Assembly (NCBI RefSeq): GCF_035503745.1
Contig: NZ_DATJTC010000031.1
Location: forward strand, 124,001-188,000
Source of the DNA: Dyella_B sp035503745
GTDB taxonomy: Bacteria > Pseudomonadota > Gammaproteobacteria > Xanthomonadales > Rhodanobacteraceae
DNA: 64,000 nucleotides
Direction of reading: 5' to 3'
This document shows positions 1-8,116 of this stretch, piece by piece. Each line of letters opens with the position of its first letter. Position 1 is the stretch's first letter. The notes beneath the pieces were generated by a model. That model made no database searches. It was given only the letters and a program-made list of their open reading frames with translations, and was not told the DNA's origin. The translations under genes were made by a program, and so were the position numbers.

Positions 1-123
1 CAGGATCCGCGTTTCACCGGTTCGATAGCGGCCACGCGCGCCGCGTATCACGACACGCCCGAATCGCTTTACGGCACCACTGTAAACGGGCAACTGCTGG
101 GCGCCGGTTCGCCGGATCGGTAG
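1..123 (+). CDS. C-terminal end of an unidentified protein (5' end outside window)
   Basis: Frame 1 is open from the window edge for 40 codons and ends at a TAG (121-123). The codons have a moderately GC-rich third position and the peptide looks like ordinary protein (GSIAATRAAYHDTPESLYG segment), but no family is recognised. The same frame stays open after the TAG for another 42 codons to a TGA at 250-252, again with protein-like composition, so the TAG may be a nonsense mutation in a longer gene or the true end. Too little is visible to assign a function. Confidence 0.35.
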   Translation, partial: QDPRFTGSIAATRAAYHDTPESLYGTTVNGQLLGAGSPDR

Positions 124-252
124 GGCCTGTGCGTGGCGCCAACCTTCGGGGATCGGTCGTTGTCGCAAGATAATTCGAATGCGGCAGGCATTGCGCGCAT
201 CTTGCCAGTACCACTGACCTATGCACCGGGAAAGGAATATGCCGTAGCATGA

Positions 253-670
253 GGGCCTGAACAGGGGGCCTGCACCGGCGTATCCACCTCGTGCCGCGCA
301 GCGGCGCGAGGGAGCATCGCGTGCAACGTGCGCAAGGTCGATTCGTCATCGCCGGAAGGGAGCGACGACGGAACCTTTATCGGCGATGGCTCCTGCAGAG
401 TGGACAGATTGCAGCGCGCAATCTGCCGCCGGCTTGCCAGGGGTTCGAGGGATCGACAATGACTTCAACGCGCATGCACGTCATCTCCGGCACACCGCTA
501 CGCTGCCGCGAGCAGCGTCTTTCCCGACTGTTTTTACGAACGTTCCAGCTCACGCCTGCCCAGCGCAGCCAGCGCTGAAATGAGGGTGGCTTTTTCTTTT
601 CCATCGATGACATCGGCGGCATGAGCGTCGCCGCGCATCGACCGTGCATATCCAAACAGGGAGCGTACGC
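253..670. other. Intergenic region upstream of the autotransporter gene
   Basis: About 420 bases in which no convincing gene, RNA or repeat is seen. Short open frames on both strands have no ribosome binding site or recognisable product. The promoter of the downstream protease gene should lie here but no confident -35/-10 pair is apparent. Confidence 0.4.
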
Positions 671-3652
671 ATGAGCTTGTTGAGCCGTCATAACGCACTG
701 GCTTTTTCCGTTACCTTGGCCCTCGCGGCATCCTTGACCGCATGCGGCGGTGGCGGTGGTGGAAACAGCAATGTGCGCCCGTCGCCCGCGCCTAGTCCGG
801 CGCCTTCGTCGGGGCCATCGCCGGCTCCCGCACCGGCGCCTACGCAGGGGCCTGCGCCGGTGGCCTTGACGGGCAGTCCGACGCCGCTTCCCACCCCTGC
901 GATCAACTATTACAGCCCGCTGGATGCGCAGCTTGGCCCAGCGCAGGTGGCCACTGCGTGGGCCACCCCGCAAAGCCCTACCGGCAATCAGGGGCAGGGC
1001 GTGAAGGTTGGCATCCTCGATAGCGGTGCGCAGAGCGTCAATCCCGCACTGGTCAATCGCATCACATGGTTCAAGGATTACCAGGACCCGCTCAATACCA
1101 TCCCGGAGGACGGCGCAGGCCACGGCACGATGATGGCGGAAATCATCGGCGGCACCGCCAATCCATTTGGTTCGGGGGGCGCTCCTTTCGAAGGCGGCGT
1201 GGCGCCGCAGTCGCTCTTGTACATCGCGCGGATTGGCGACGACAACGGCAACGTGGATATCGGCCTGGCGCAGCAGGCGCTGGGCGACTTGAACTTGCAA
1301 GGCGTGAAGATCATCAACAACTCCTACGGCAGCACGACATCCATTACCGGCGTGTCCTCCACCGACGCCCTGGTGACGCAGGACTATTCGCTGCTGCGGT
1401 ATTCGGCGGCCAATGGGCAGTTGATGGTGTGGGCCGCAGGCAACTCGGGCATGTCGCAGCCAAGCGTCGAGGCTGGCTTGCCTTATTACGAGCCGAGCCT
1501 GCAACAGAACTGGCTGGCGGTGGTCAATGTGGCGATCAACGCCAGCGGACAAGTCACGGGGCTGGACACCACCGCGACATCCAATGCATGCGGCGTCGCC
1601 GCGCCGTGGTGCCTGGCGGCGCCCGGATACATCTATGTTTCGCCGGTCGCCAACACACCGTTCTCGACCGGCGCCGGCGACGGCACGTCCGGAGCGGCCG
1701 CCGTGGTGAGCGGCGTTGCCGCGCTGGTGTGGCAGCGCTTTCCGTTTTTTAGCGACACCAACGTGCAGGAAACCCTGCTAGGAACGGCCACCAACCTGGG
1801 CAGCCCGAGCTATTACGGCTATGGCCTGGTCAACGCGGCGGAGGCGGTCCATGGACCGGGACAGCTCGCCTGGGGCCCGTTCGAGGTCAACGTTCCCAGC
1901 GGCACGACGGCATTTTTCATCAACAATATGACCGGTAGCGGCTCCATTGTGCTGGACGGTGCCGGCGATCTCTGGCTGACCGGCATGAACACCATCGGCG
2001 GCGTGACGGTGAATGGCGGCTTCCTTTTCCTGGAGGGAAACCAGACCTTCACCAGTGCCGCCGGCGCGACCGTCAACGGCGGAACGCTGGTGGTGGATGG
2101 AAACATCACCACCAACGTCACCGTCAATCAGTCGGGCACGCTGACGGGCGAGAAGGGCTCGGTGATCATCGGCAACGTGATCAACGGTGGCGAAATCGAC
2201 ACGGTCAACGGCCCGTACAAGATCAACGGCAATTACTCCGTGAGCAGCCCGCAATCGGCCACCGGACCCAATATCAATACGCAGATCCAATTGACCAGCC
2301 CGCTGACCATCACTGGCACGGCGACGTTGAACAAATCGTTGCTGGTGGTGGATATCCCTGCCGGCTACACGCCGCAGCCGCAAGAATTGCTGATCACCGC
2401 CAACGGCGGCATCGTGGGCACCTTCAGCTCGCTGGAGGTCAATGGCAGCGCCTACTACACCAGCGGCACGGTGTCCTACACAAGCACACAGGTGGATGTC
2501 GCGCTCAATCAGACATCGGTCAGCGCGGTGGCCGAAGCGGCGATGCCGGCGGTGGCGACAACACAGCAGACCGCGCAGCATATCCAAGGTGCCTTGGTGC
2601 AGGCGAACCAGTGGGCCGCCACCGATCCGGGCTCCCATCAAGCCTTTCTGGATGCCGCGGGCGACTTTCTGCACGTCAGCTCCATCGCACAGGCGGCGGC
2701 TTCGATCGACAGCCTCTCCGGCCAGTTCCTGGCCTCCTCGCAAGCGCTCACGTTCGAGCAAGCCGGTATCGTCAACCGCACGGTGGCCGATCGACTGGCC
2801 GATGTGGGGAGTGGCCAGTCGCAGCAGGGCGCTTGGTTCCAGGGTACGGGCGCGAGCGGCGACATCGCGCAGACCGGGTACGCCACCGGTCATTACAACG
2901 GCGGCGGTTCCGTGGCCGGCTACGACGCCAAGCTTGCCGATGACGTTACGCTTGGCTTAGGGCTGGACTGGAACCGGCTGGGCGCCAACTACGACCTGCA
3001 GGGCGGTAACAGCAGTTCGCGCAGCACGGGCGTGATGCTGTACGGCAAGTACGGATTCGGCAACGGCTACATCACCGGCCGCATCGGTTCGGACTGGATC
3101 CACAGCAATACCAGCCGCTGGGGCGTGCTGGGCACGATACCGGCGCCGATCACCAGTTCGCGCAACGACCAGATGACTTCGGCGTATCTGGAAGCGGGCT
3201 TGGATGCCAAATCCGACGCCTGGACTACCACGCCATTCGTTTCGGCGGGCGATGAACACCTGGATCGCGGCGCCATCGCCGAACAGGGTGCCGGCGGTTT
3301 CGGCATCGCCGCGCCCGCCGACGATTTCAACCAGAGCTACGCGCAGGTCGGCGCGCGCCTGGCGTATCGCTGGACGTGGAGCACCGGCCAGTTGTCCCTG
3401 AGCGGCTTTGCGTTGTACCAGCGCGTGCTTGGCGGGCAGAACCTTGGATTCACCGCCGCCTACGCAGGCGCGCCCCATGCAACCTTCGAGCTGGAAGGCG
3501 TCAATTCGCCGCGCAACAGCGGCTGGGTCGGCGTGGGTCTGCATGCGGACCTCGGCGAGCACTGGGCCGCATTTGCCAACCTGGATGGCCAAGTGGCCGG
3601 CGGCGATACCAAGGCGACGGTATTGAGCGCTGGCGCGCGCTATAGCTTCTAA
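671..3652 (+). CDS. Autotransporter subtilisin-like serine protease with lipobox (S8 family)
   Basis: Predicted 993-residue type V secreted protease. The N-terminus is a lipoprotein-type signal with lipobox LTAC (Cys25), followed by a Gly run and a Pro/Ala-rich linker (about residues 26-75). The S8 catalytic triad is visible as Asp117 (GILDSGA), His151 (GHGTMMAE) and Ser340 (GTSGAAA), with oxyanion Asn258 (AAGNSG). Residues about 430-530 are rich in short Gly/Thr/Val repeats typical of a beta-helix passenger stem. The last roughly 270 residues form an autotransporter beta-barrel ending in ARYSF with a terminal Phe. ATG at 671 is preferred over the in-frame GTG at 644 because GGAG at 660-663 is well spaced and the signal peptide then starts correctly. 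The combination of lipobox and autotransporter recalls NalP/AspA-type surface proteases. Substrate unknown. Confidence 0.93.
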   Translation: MSLLSRHNALAFSVTLALAASLTACGGGGGGNSNVRPSPAPSPAPSSGPSPAPAPAPTQGPAPVALTGSPTPLPTPAINYYSPLDAQLGPAQVATAWATPQSPTGNQGQGVKVGILDSGAQSVNPALVNRITWFKDYQDPLNTIPEDGAGHGTMMAEIIGGTANPFGSGGAPFEGGVAPQSLLYIARIGDDNGNVDIGLAQQALGDLNLQGVKIINNSYGSTTSITGVSSTDALVTQDYSLLRYSAANGQLMVWAAGNSGMSQPSVEAGLPYYEPSLQQNWLAVVNVAINASGQVTGLDTTATSNACGVAAPWCLAAPGYIYVSPVANTPFSTGAGDGTSGAAAVVSGVAALVWQRFPFFSDTNVQETLLGTATNLGSPSYYGYGLVNAAEAVHGPGQLAWGPFEVNVPSGTTAFFINNMTGSGSIVLDGAGDLWLTGMNTIGGVTVNGGFLFLEGNQTFTSAAGATVNGGTLVVDGNITTNVTVNQSGTLTGEKGSVIIGNVINGGEIDTVNGPYKINGNYSVSSPQSATGPNINTQIQLTSPLTITGTATLNKSLLVVDIPAGYTPQPQELLITANGGIVGTFSSLEVNGSAYYTSGTVSYTSTQVDVALNQTSVSAVAEAAMPAVATTQQTAQHIQGALVQANQWAATDPGSHQAFLDAAGDFLHVSSIAQAAASIDSLSGQFLASSQALTFEQAGIVNRTVADRLADVGSGQSQQGAWFQGTGASGDIAQTGYATGHYNGGGSVAGYDAKLADDVTLGLGLDWNRLGANYDLQGGNSSSRSTGVMLYGKYGFGNGYITGRIGSDWIHSNTSRWGVLGTIPAPITSSRNDQMTSAYLEAGLDAKSDAWTTTPFVSAGDEHLDRGAIAEQGAGGFGIAAPADDFNQSYAQVGARLAYRWTWSTGQLSLSGFALYQRVLGGQNLGFTAAYAGAPHATFELEGVNSPRNSGWVGVGLHADLGEHWAAFANLDGQVAGGDTKATVLSAGARYSF

Positions 3653-3664
3653 TGCATGGCCGCA

Positions 3665-3696
3665 TCGCCAGGCACCGGATGAACGATGCCTGGCGA
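3665..3696. repeat. Inverted repeat between convergent genes
   Basis: Perfect 10-base arms TCGCCAGGCA (3665-3674) and TGCCTGGCGA (3687-3696) separated by 12 bases lie between the stop of the autotransporter and the stop of the oppositely oriented oxidoreductase gene. There is no T-run after it, so it may be a bidirectional transcript end or mRNA-stabilising hairpin rather than a classical intrinsic terminator. Confidence 0.55.
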
Positions 3697-3706
3697 CGAT
3701 CTGCCC

Positions 3707-4723
3707 CTACGCTTGGTTGGAAACGCGCAGCAACAATTTGCCGCGATGGCTGCCATCGAACAGTTTGTTGAGCACGACGGGGGCGTTTTCCAAGCCTTCC
3801 TCGATGGTCTCCTCGGCCTTGATCTTGCCGCTTGCCACCCAGCTCACCAGATCGTGCACCGCTTTGTGCGTGTCGTGGCAGTCGAAGGCCAGGAAACCAC
3901 GCACGGTCAGGCGCTTGACGATGATGATGCTGTAATCGTCGCTGGGACGTGCGCCGCTGGAGTAGTTGGCGATCAGTCCGCACAGCGCGACGCGACCGCC
4001 ATTGACCATGCGCGACAGCACCGCGCGCATTACCGGGCCGCCGACGTTTTCGAAGTTGACATGCACGCCGTCGGGTGTGGCATCGGCCAGTGCCTGCTTC
4101 CAGTTGTCGGCCTTGTAATCGACCGCCGCATCGAAGCCGAGCTCGTCGACAAGGTAGCGGCATTTGTCCACGCCGCCGGCGATGCCGACCACGCGCGCGC
4201 CGCGCAACTTGCCGATCTGGCCGGCGATGGAACCCACCGAACCTGCCGCTGCCGACACCACCAGCGTTTCGCCCGCCTGCACGGGCGCGATCTCGGTCAG
4301 GCCGTAATAGGCGGTGATGCCGCTGAAGCCGCAGGCGCCGAGCAGGGTCGGCAGCGGCACCGGCGCGCGCGATGGCAGCTTGACGTAATCCTTGCGCCGC
4401 CCCTCGTCGATGACGGCGTAATCCTGCCAACCCAGCAAGCCCTGCACGAGATCGCCTTCGGCGTAGTGCTCGGATTTGGACGCGACCACGCGACCCATGC
4501 CCAGCGCGCGCATCACTTCGCCGATCGCCACCGGCGGCATGTACTGCGGTATGTCGCTCATCCATACGCGATTGGTGGGGTCCATCGACAGGTACAGCAC
4601 GCGTACCAGGAACTGGCCGTCCTTGAGTTCCGGCACAGGCGCCTGGTGCAGGTCGAAGTCTTCGCGCTTGACCATGCCTTCCGGGCGGGTCTTCAGGCGC
4701 AATTGGCGGTTGATCGGTGACAT
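3707..4723 (-). CDS. NADP-dependent medium-chain dehydrogenase/reductase (CurA/prostaglandin reductase-like)
   Basis: 338-residue zinc-independent MDR protein related to NADPH-dependent curcumin and 2-alkenal reductases, which reduce the C=C bond of alpha,beta-unsaturated ketones and aldehydes. Visible features are the N-terminal MSPINRQLRLKTRPEG typical of this family, WMSDIPQYMPPV near residue 55, and a Rossmann NADPH site with the AAGSVGS fingerprint in the middle third. The start is ATG 4723, preceded by AAAGG; the open frame extends further upstream but overlaps the next gene. It is the last gene of a six-gene minus-strand run headed by an acyl-CoA dehydrogenase, so it may reduce an unsaturated intermediate of that pathway. 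The family is clear, the substrate is inferred. Confidence 0.88.
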   Translation of the reverse strand: MSPINRQLRLKTRPEGMVKREDFDLHQAPVPELKDGQFLVRVLYLSMDPTNRVWMSDIPQYMPPVAIGEVMRALGMGRVVASKSEHYAEGDLVQGLLGWQDYAVIDEGRRKDYVKLPSRAPVPLPTLLGACGFSGITAYYGLTEIAPVQAGETLVVSAAAGSVGSIAGQIGKLRGARVVGIAGGVDKCRYLVDELGFDAAVDYKADNWKQALADATPDGVHVNFENVGGPVMRAVLSRMVNGGRVALCGLIANYSSGARPSDDYSIIIVKRLTVRGFLAFDCHDTHKAVHDLVSWVASGKIKAEETIEEGLENAPVVLNKLFDGSHRGKLLLRVSNQA

Positions 4724-4749
4724 GGCGGATACCTTTGCGGAAAGAGTCG

Positions 4750-5538
4750 TTACACGGCGCAGGCGCCGCCGTCGAGCACAAGTTCGGCGGCGGTGACGTA
4801 GCGGCTTTCGTCGGAGGCCAGATACAGCACCGCGTAAGCCACGTCGTCGGGTTCGCCCAGGCGACGCATCGGGATGCCGCGCGTGAGCTTGCGCGTGGCT
4901 TCCTCTTCGCCCAGCGAGGCGAAGAAGGGGGCTACGATGCCGGTGCGGATGAAAGCCGGGTGGATCGAGTTGCAGCGCACGTCGAGGTTCTGCCGCGCGC
5001 AATCGACCGCCACCGACTTGGTGAGCATGGCGACCGCCGCCTTGGAGGTGTTGTAGGCGGTGTAATCGGGATCCACCTTGAAGGCGGCCAGCGAAGAAAT
5101 GTTCACGATCGACCCGGGCTGCTGCTGGCGCAGGTGCGGCAGCGCGTGTTTGCAGCCGAGCAGGATGCTTTCCACGTTCACCTCCATCACGCGCCGCCAT
5201 TCTTTCAGTTCGATGCGTTCGACGCTGCCCAGCGATCCGATGCCCGCGTTGTTGACCAGTACCGACAAGCCGCCCATGGTCCGCGCTGCGTCGTCCAGCA
5301 GGTGTTGCCAGACGGTTTCGTCGCGCACATCCTGCCTGGCCGCCCATGCCACCTCGGCGCCGGCTTCGCGATTGATGCCGGCGGCCACCGCCTGCACGGC
5401 CGCTTCATCGACATCGGTGATGAACACCTTGGCGCCGTGGCGCGCCAGCATGCGTGCGGTGGCGGCACCAAGCCCGCCTGCCGCGCCAGTGACGAAGGCG
5501 CGCTTGCCGGCGACGCGTTTGATCGAGGTATCAGTCAT
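4750..5538 (-). CDS. Short-chain dehydrogenase/reductase (SDR), classical type
   Basis: 262-residue NAD(P)-dependent SDR. The cofactor fingerprint TGAAGGLG is at residues 17-24, NNAG at 96-99, and the catalytic Ser148/Ser149, Tyr162 and Lys166 (YNTSK) are all present. An Asp near residue 42 (FITDVD) after the second beta strand favours NAD over NADP. Similar proteins oxidise hydroxy groups of alicyclic or acyl substrates. It lies 26 nt after the adjacent upstream SDR gene and 26 nt before the MDR gene, on the same strand, which indicates cotranscription in the acyl-CoA dehydrogenase cluster. The exact substrate cannot be told from sequence. Confidence 0.9.
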   Translation of the reverse strand: MTDTSIKRVAGKRAFVTGAAGGLGAATARMLARHGAKVFITDVDEAAVQAVAAGINREAGAEVAWAARQDVRDETVWQHLLDDAARTMGGLSVLVNNAGIGSLGSVERIELKEWRRVMEVNVESILLGCKHALPHLRQQQPGSIVNISSLAAFKVDPDYTAYNTSKAAVAMLTKSVAVDCARQNLDVRCNSIHPAFIRTGIVAPFFASLGEEEATRKLTRGIPMRRLGEPDDVAYAVLYLASDESRYVTAAELVLDGGACAV

Positions 5539-5554
5539 GGGTGTCCTTGGTTTT

Positions 5555-6325
5555 TCAAATGCAGAGGTAGCCGCCGTCGACGTTCAACACCGCGCCGGTG
5601 GTGTAGGAGGCCGCGTCGGAAGCGAGGTAAAGCGCCGCGCCCGCCATTTCCGAGGGCTGCGCCACGCGGCGCATCGGTACGTGCGCCAGCGCCTGCTTGA
5701 GGATGGCGGGCGTATGGACCAGCACCGAGGCGAACTTGGTGTCGGTAAGGCCCGGCAGCAGCGCGTTGCAGCGCACGCCTGCCTGCGCGCACTCCACCGC
5801 GAACGCCTTGGTCATCGAAATGACCGCGGCCTTGGTGATCGAATAAATGCCTTGCTGGAACCCGGGCACCACGCCGTTCACCGACGCCACGTTGATGATC
5901 GAGCCGCCGCCGTTCTTGGCCATCAGCCGCGCGCCGTGCGTGGACATGTAGAAGTAACCGCGAATGTTCACATCCACGGTTTTCTGGAACACCGAAGGCT
6001 CGGTATCGAGAATCGAGCCGAAGAACGGATTGGTGGCGGCGTTGTTGACCAGGATATCCAGCCGCCCATGCTGCTGCGCCACCTGCGCGAACAAGGTTTC
6101 GATCTGCTCCATCTCGCCGATATGACAGGCAAGGGCTTGAGCCGAACCGCCGGCGCCGACGATCTCATCGACCACCGCCTGGCAATCGGCCTGTTTGCGG
6201 CTGGATACGATGGTGTGCGCGCCCTGCGCCGCCAGCAGCCTGGCAATGTCCGCGCCGATACCGCGGCTGGCGCCGGTGACGATGGCGATCTTTCCCGAGA
6301 GATCGAAACTTGGCGGTGCGCTCAT
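5555..6325 (-). CDS. Short-chain dehydrogenase/reductase (SDR), LvaD/FabG-like
   Basis: 256-residue classical SDR with cofactor motif TGASRGIG (residues 17-24), NNAA (94-97), and catalytic Ser148, Tyr161 and Lys165. The Ser-Ser-Arg after beta-2 (VSSRK, about 40-44) suggests NADP(H) preference. It ends DGGYLCI as in many FabG-like reductases. The gene is 16 nt from the next SDR and 28 nt from the histidine phosphatase gene, so it is part of the same operon. In the described levulinate pathway an SDR reduces 4-ketoacyl-CoA to 4-hydroxyacyl-CoA ahead of phosphorylation; this protein or its neighbour could play that role. That assignment is inference from context. Confidence 0.9.
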   Translation of the reverse strand: MSAPPSFDLSGKIAIVTGASRGIGADIARLLAAQGAHTIVSSRKQADCQAVVDEIVGAGGSAQALACHIGEMEQIETLFAQVAQQHGRLDILVNNAATNPFFGSILDTEPSVFQKTVDVNIRGYFYMSTHGARLMAKNGGGSIINVASVNGVVPGFQQGIYSITKAAVISMTKAFAVECAQAGVRCNALLPGLTDTKFASVLVHTPAILKQALAHVPMRRVAQPSEMAGAALYLASDAASYTTGAVLNVDGGYLCI

Positions 6326-6353
6326 GGTGCGGTATCCGTTGAAGGGGTTGTGT

Positions 6354-7049
6354 TTAGCGGTGCGTGACCAATGCGCTGTCTTCCATCCGCGCCAAGTGCG
6401 GCCACGCGTTGTAGGTCACCAGCGCATGACCTTGCTTGCTCAAGCGCAGGCGCGTCAGGCTGGTGTTGACCAGCGGCCAGCTGAGCTTGAACGTTTGCCC
6501 TGCCGGCGCGCCGACGATCGTATTGGTAAGCACGGCGATCGGGCCGCCCGAAGTAAACGCCCAGATGTTTTTTGCGCCGTGCTCGGCAAGGGTCTGCAGG
6601 GCGTCCAGTGCGCGCGTGCGGAAGGACGGCCAGGTGAGTGTGTAGTGGGCGTCATGCGCGCCGCCGGTCCAGCGCTCGATCGCGGCGACGAACAATTGCT
6701 GGAAGGCGCGATACGGATCAGACGTCTGTTTCAGTTCCGCGCGCAGGGCTTCGGGCGAGGCCAGATCGGGTCGAAGCCGCGCCAGCAGTTCCTCATGATC
6801 GACTTCATCCAGGCCATCCAGCTCAAGCAACGGTGGTTCGACGCCAGCGGCTTGCAGGCACAGTTGCGCGGTGCGCCGATGGCGTTCGCGCGGACCGATG
6901 GCCACCAGATCGGGTGCGCGATCAGTGCTTGCCAGCCATGCGCCGAGGCGCCGCGATTGCTCTTCGCCCAGCGGCGAAAGCCGGTCGTAATCGGCCGCGC
7001 GAAAGCTGGCCTGGCCGTGACGGATCAAAAGCACGCTGCGCACCGTCAC
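6354..7049 (-). CDS. Histidine phosphatase superfamily protein
   Basis: 231 residues. The N-terminal RHGQA motif (phospho-accepting His11) places it in the histidine phosphatase (phosphoglycerate mutase-like) clan; a second conserved region (WAFTSGGPIAVL) carries a Ser-Gly-Gly where many members have a catalytic His, so activity is likely but specificity is open. The start is a GTG at 7049 that overlaps the stop of the kinase gene by 4 nt (GTGA), indicating translational coupling. Association with a small-molecule kinase and an acyl-CoA dehydrogenase suggests that it removes phosphate from an intermediate or acts as a proofreading phosphatase. Similar proteins are often found beside ACAD10/11-like gene pairs. 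Confidence 0.82.
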   Translation of the reverse strand: MTVRSVLLIRHGQASFRAADYDRLSPLGEEQSRRLGAWLASTDRAPDLVAIGPRERHRRTAQLCLQAAGVEPPLLELDGLDEVDHEELLARLRPDLASPEALRAELKQTSDPYRAFQQLFVAAIERWTGGAHDAHYTLTWPSFRTRALDALQTLAEHGAKNIWAFTSGGPIAVLTNTIVGAPAGQTFKLSWPLVNTSLTRLRLSKQGHALVTYNAWPHLARMEDSALVTHR

Positions 7050-8116
7050 AACACCGAGCGCGCGATGATGCGGCGACAGCGCGCTCCCATGTAGCGGGCG
7101 GCGTCGCCAAAGCCGGCGAATTGCGGGTTAGTGGTCTGGCCCAGCACGAAGCGGCGGTAGATTTGCTGGATGATCACCATCAGCCGGAACAGGCCGAACA
7201 CTTCGTAGAAATCAAAATTGTCCACGCTCAAGCCTGTGCGGCTGCCGTAATAGTCGATGACCTCGCGTCGCGCAAGCATGCCGGCCGCGTTGGAAGGCTG
7301 GCGACGGAATGATTGGAATACCGCATCGTCGTCCGCCTGCACCCAGTAGGCCAGCGAGCCGCCCAGATCCATCAGCGGATCGCCGAGCGTGGCCATCTCC
7401 CAATCGAGCACGCCGATGATGTGCAGCGGTTGCCCAGGATCGAGCACCACGTTATCGAAGCGGTAATCGTTGTGGATGACGCAGGTGCCGTTGTCGCGCG
7501 CGGGCTGCTTTTGGGCAAGCCAGGCGAGTACGTCTTCGCAGGCGTCGGTGCCCTCGGTGAGCGCCTGGCGCCAGCGCTCGCTCCAGCCGGCGACCTGTCG
7601 CGCGATGTAGCCTTCGCCTTTGCCGATGGCTTGCAACTCGGTGCGCGAAGCATCGACCTGATGCAATTGAACCAGGCGATCGATGAAACCGTGGCAGAGC
7701 TTGCGTACGCCATCAGCGTCCAGGCCAAGCTGCGCGGGCAGGTCGCGGCGCAGGATGGTGCCGCGCAGCCGCTCCATGACGTAGAAGTGCTGGCCGATGA
7801 CCGATTCGTCCTCGCCGATGGCGAGGATGGACGGCACATACCGATAGTGCGGCTTCAGCGCCGCCATCACATGCGCTTCGCGCAGCATGTCGTGCGCGGA
7901 TTTTGCCTTGGCGCCGGCGGGCGGTCGCCGCAAAACCACTTCGCGGCCGGCGTAAGTGAGCAGATAGGTGAGATTGGAGGCGCCGCCGGGAAACTGCGCC
8001 ACAGTCGGCGTGCCCTCCAGGCCGTCGATGTGACGTTTGAGATAGGCATCCACGCGCGCGACGTCGAACGCATCTTCTTCGCGCAAGGCGCGCGCCTGAT
8101 CGAGCGTGTCGCTCAT
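7046..8116 (-). CDS. Phosphotransferase (APH family), ACAD10/11 kinase-domain-like
   Basis: 356-residue aminoglycoside-phosphotransferase-fold kinase. The Brenner motif is HNDYRFDN with His215, Asp217 and Asn222, and the metal-binding Asp238 is in VLDWEMATLGDP; a Gly-rich nucleotide loop (FPGGASNLTYLL) is near residue 42. Proteins with this signature next to an acyl-CoA dehydrogenase match the two domains fused in animal ACAD10/ACAD11 and the separate LvaA/LvaC of Pseudomonas, in which the kinase phosphorylates the 4-hydroxy group of 4-hydroxyacyl-CoA. ATG 8116 shares one base with the stop codon of the dehydrogenase gene (TGATG); a TTG at 8119 is less likely. It is not expected to be an antibiotic-resistance enzyme. 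Confidence 0.9.
   Translation of the reverse strand: MSDTLDQARALREEDAFDVARVDAYLKRHIDGLEGTPTVAQFPGGASNLTYLLTYAGREVVLRRPPAGAKAKSAHDMLREAHVMAALKPHYRYVPSILAIGEDESVIGQHFYVMERLRGTILRRDLPAQLGLDADGVRKLCHGFIDRLVQLHQVDASRTELQAIGKGEGYIARQVAGWSERWRQALTEGTDACEDVLAWLAQKQPARDNGTCVIHNDYRFDNVVLDPGQPLHIIGVLDWEMATLGDPLMDLGGSLAYWVQADDDAVFQSFRRQPSNAAGMLARREVIDYYGSRTGLSVDNFDFYEVFGLFRLMVIIQQIYRRFVLGQTTNPQFAGFGDAARYMGARCRRIIARSVL

Noticed and set aside
567..600. Weak hairpin AGCCA/TGGCT followed by a T-rich stretch
   Set aside because: Only a 5-base stem with a 15-base loop; too weak to call a terminator.
4717..5700. Long plus-strand frames opposite the MDR/SDR genes
   Set aside because: They are antisense shadows of well-recognised SDR genes; high GC keeps opposite frames open. 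No motif or binding site supports them.
7046..8116. Aminoglycoside resistance gene
   Set aside because: The APH fold is shared, but pairing with an acyl-CoA dehydrogenase points to the ACAD10/11-like metabolic kinase.
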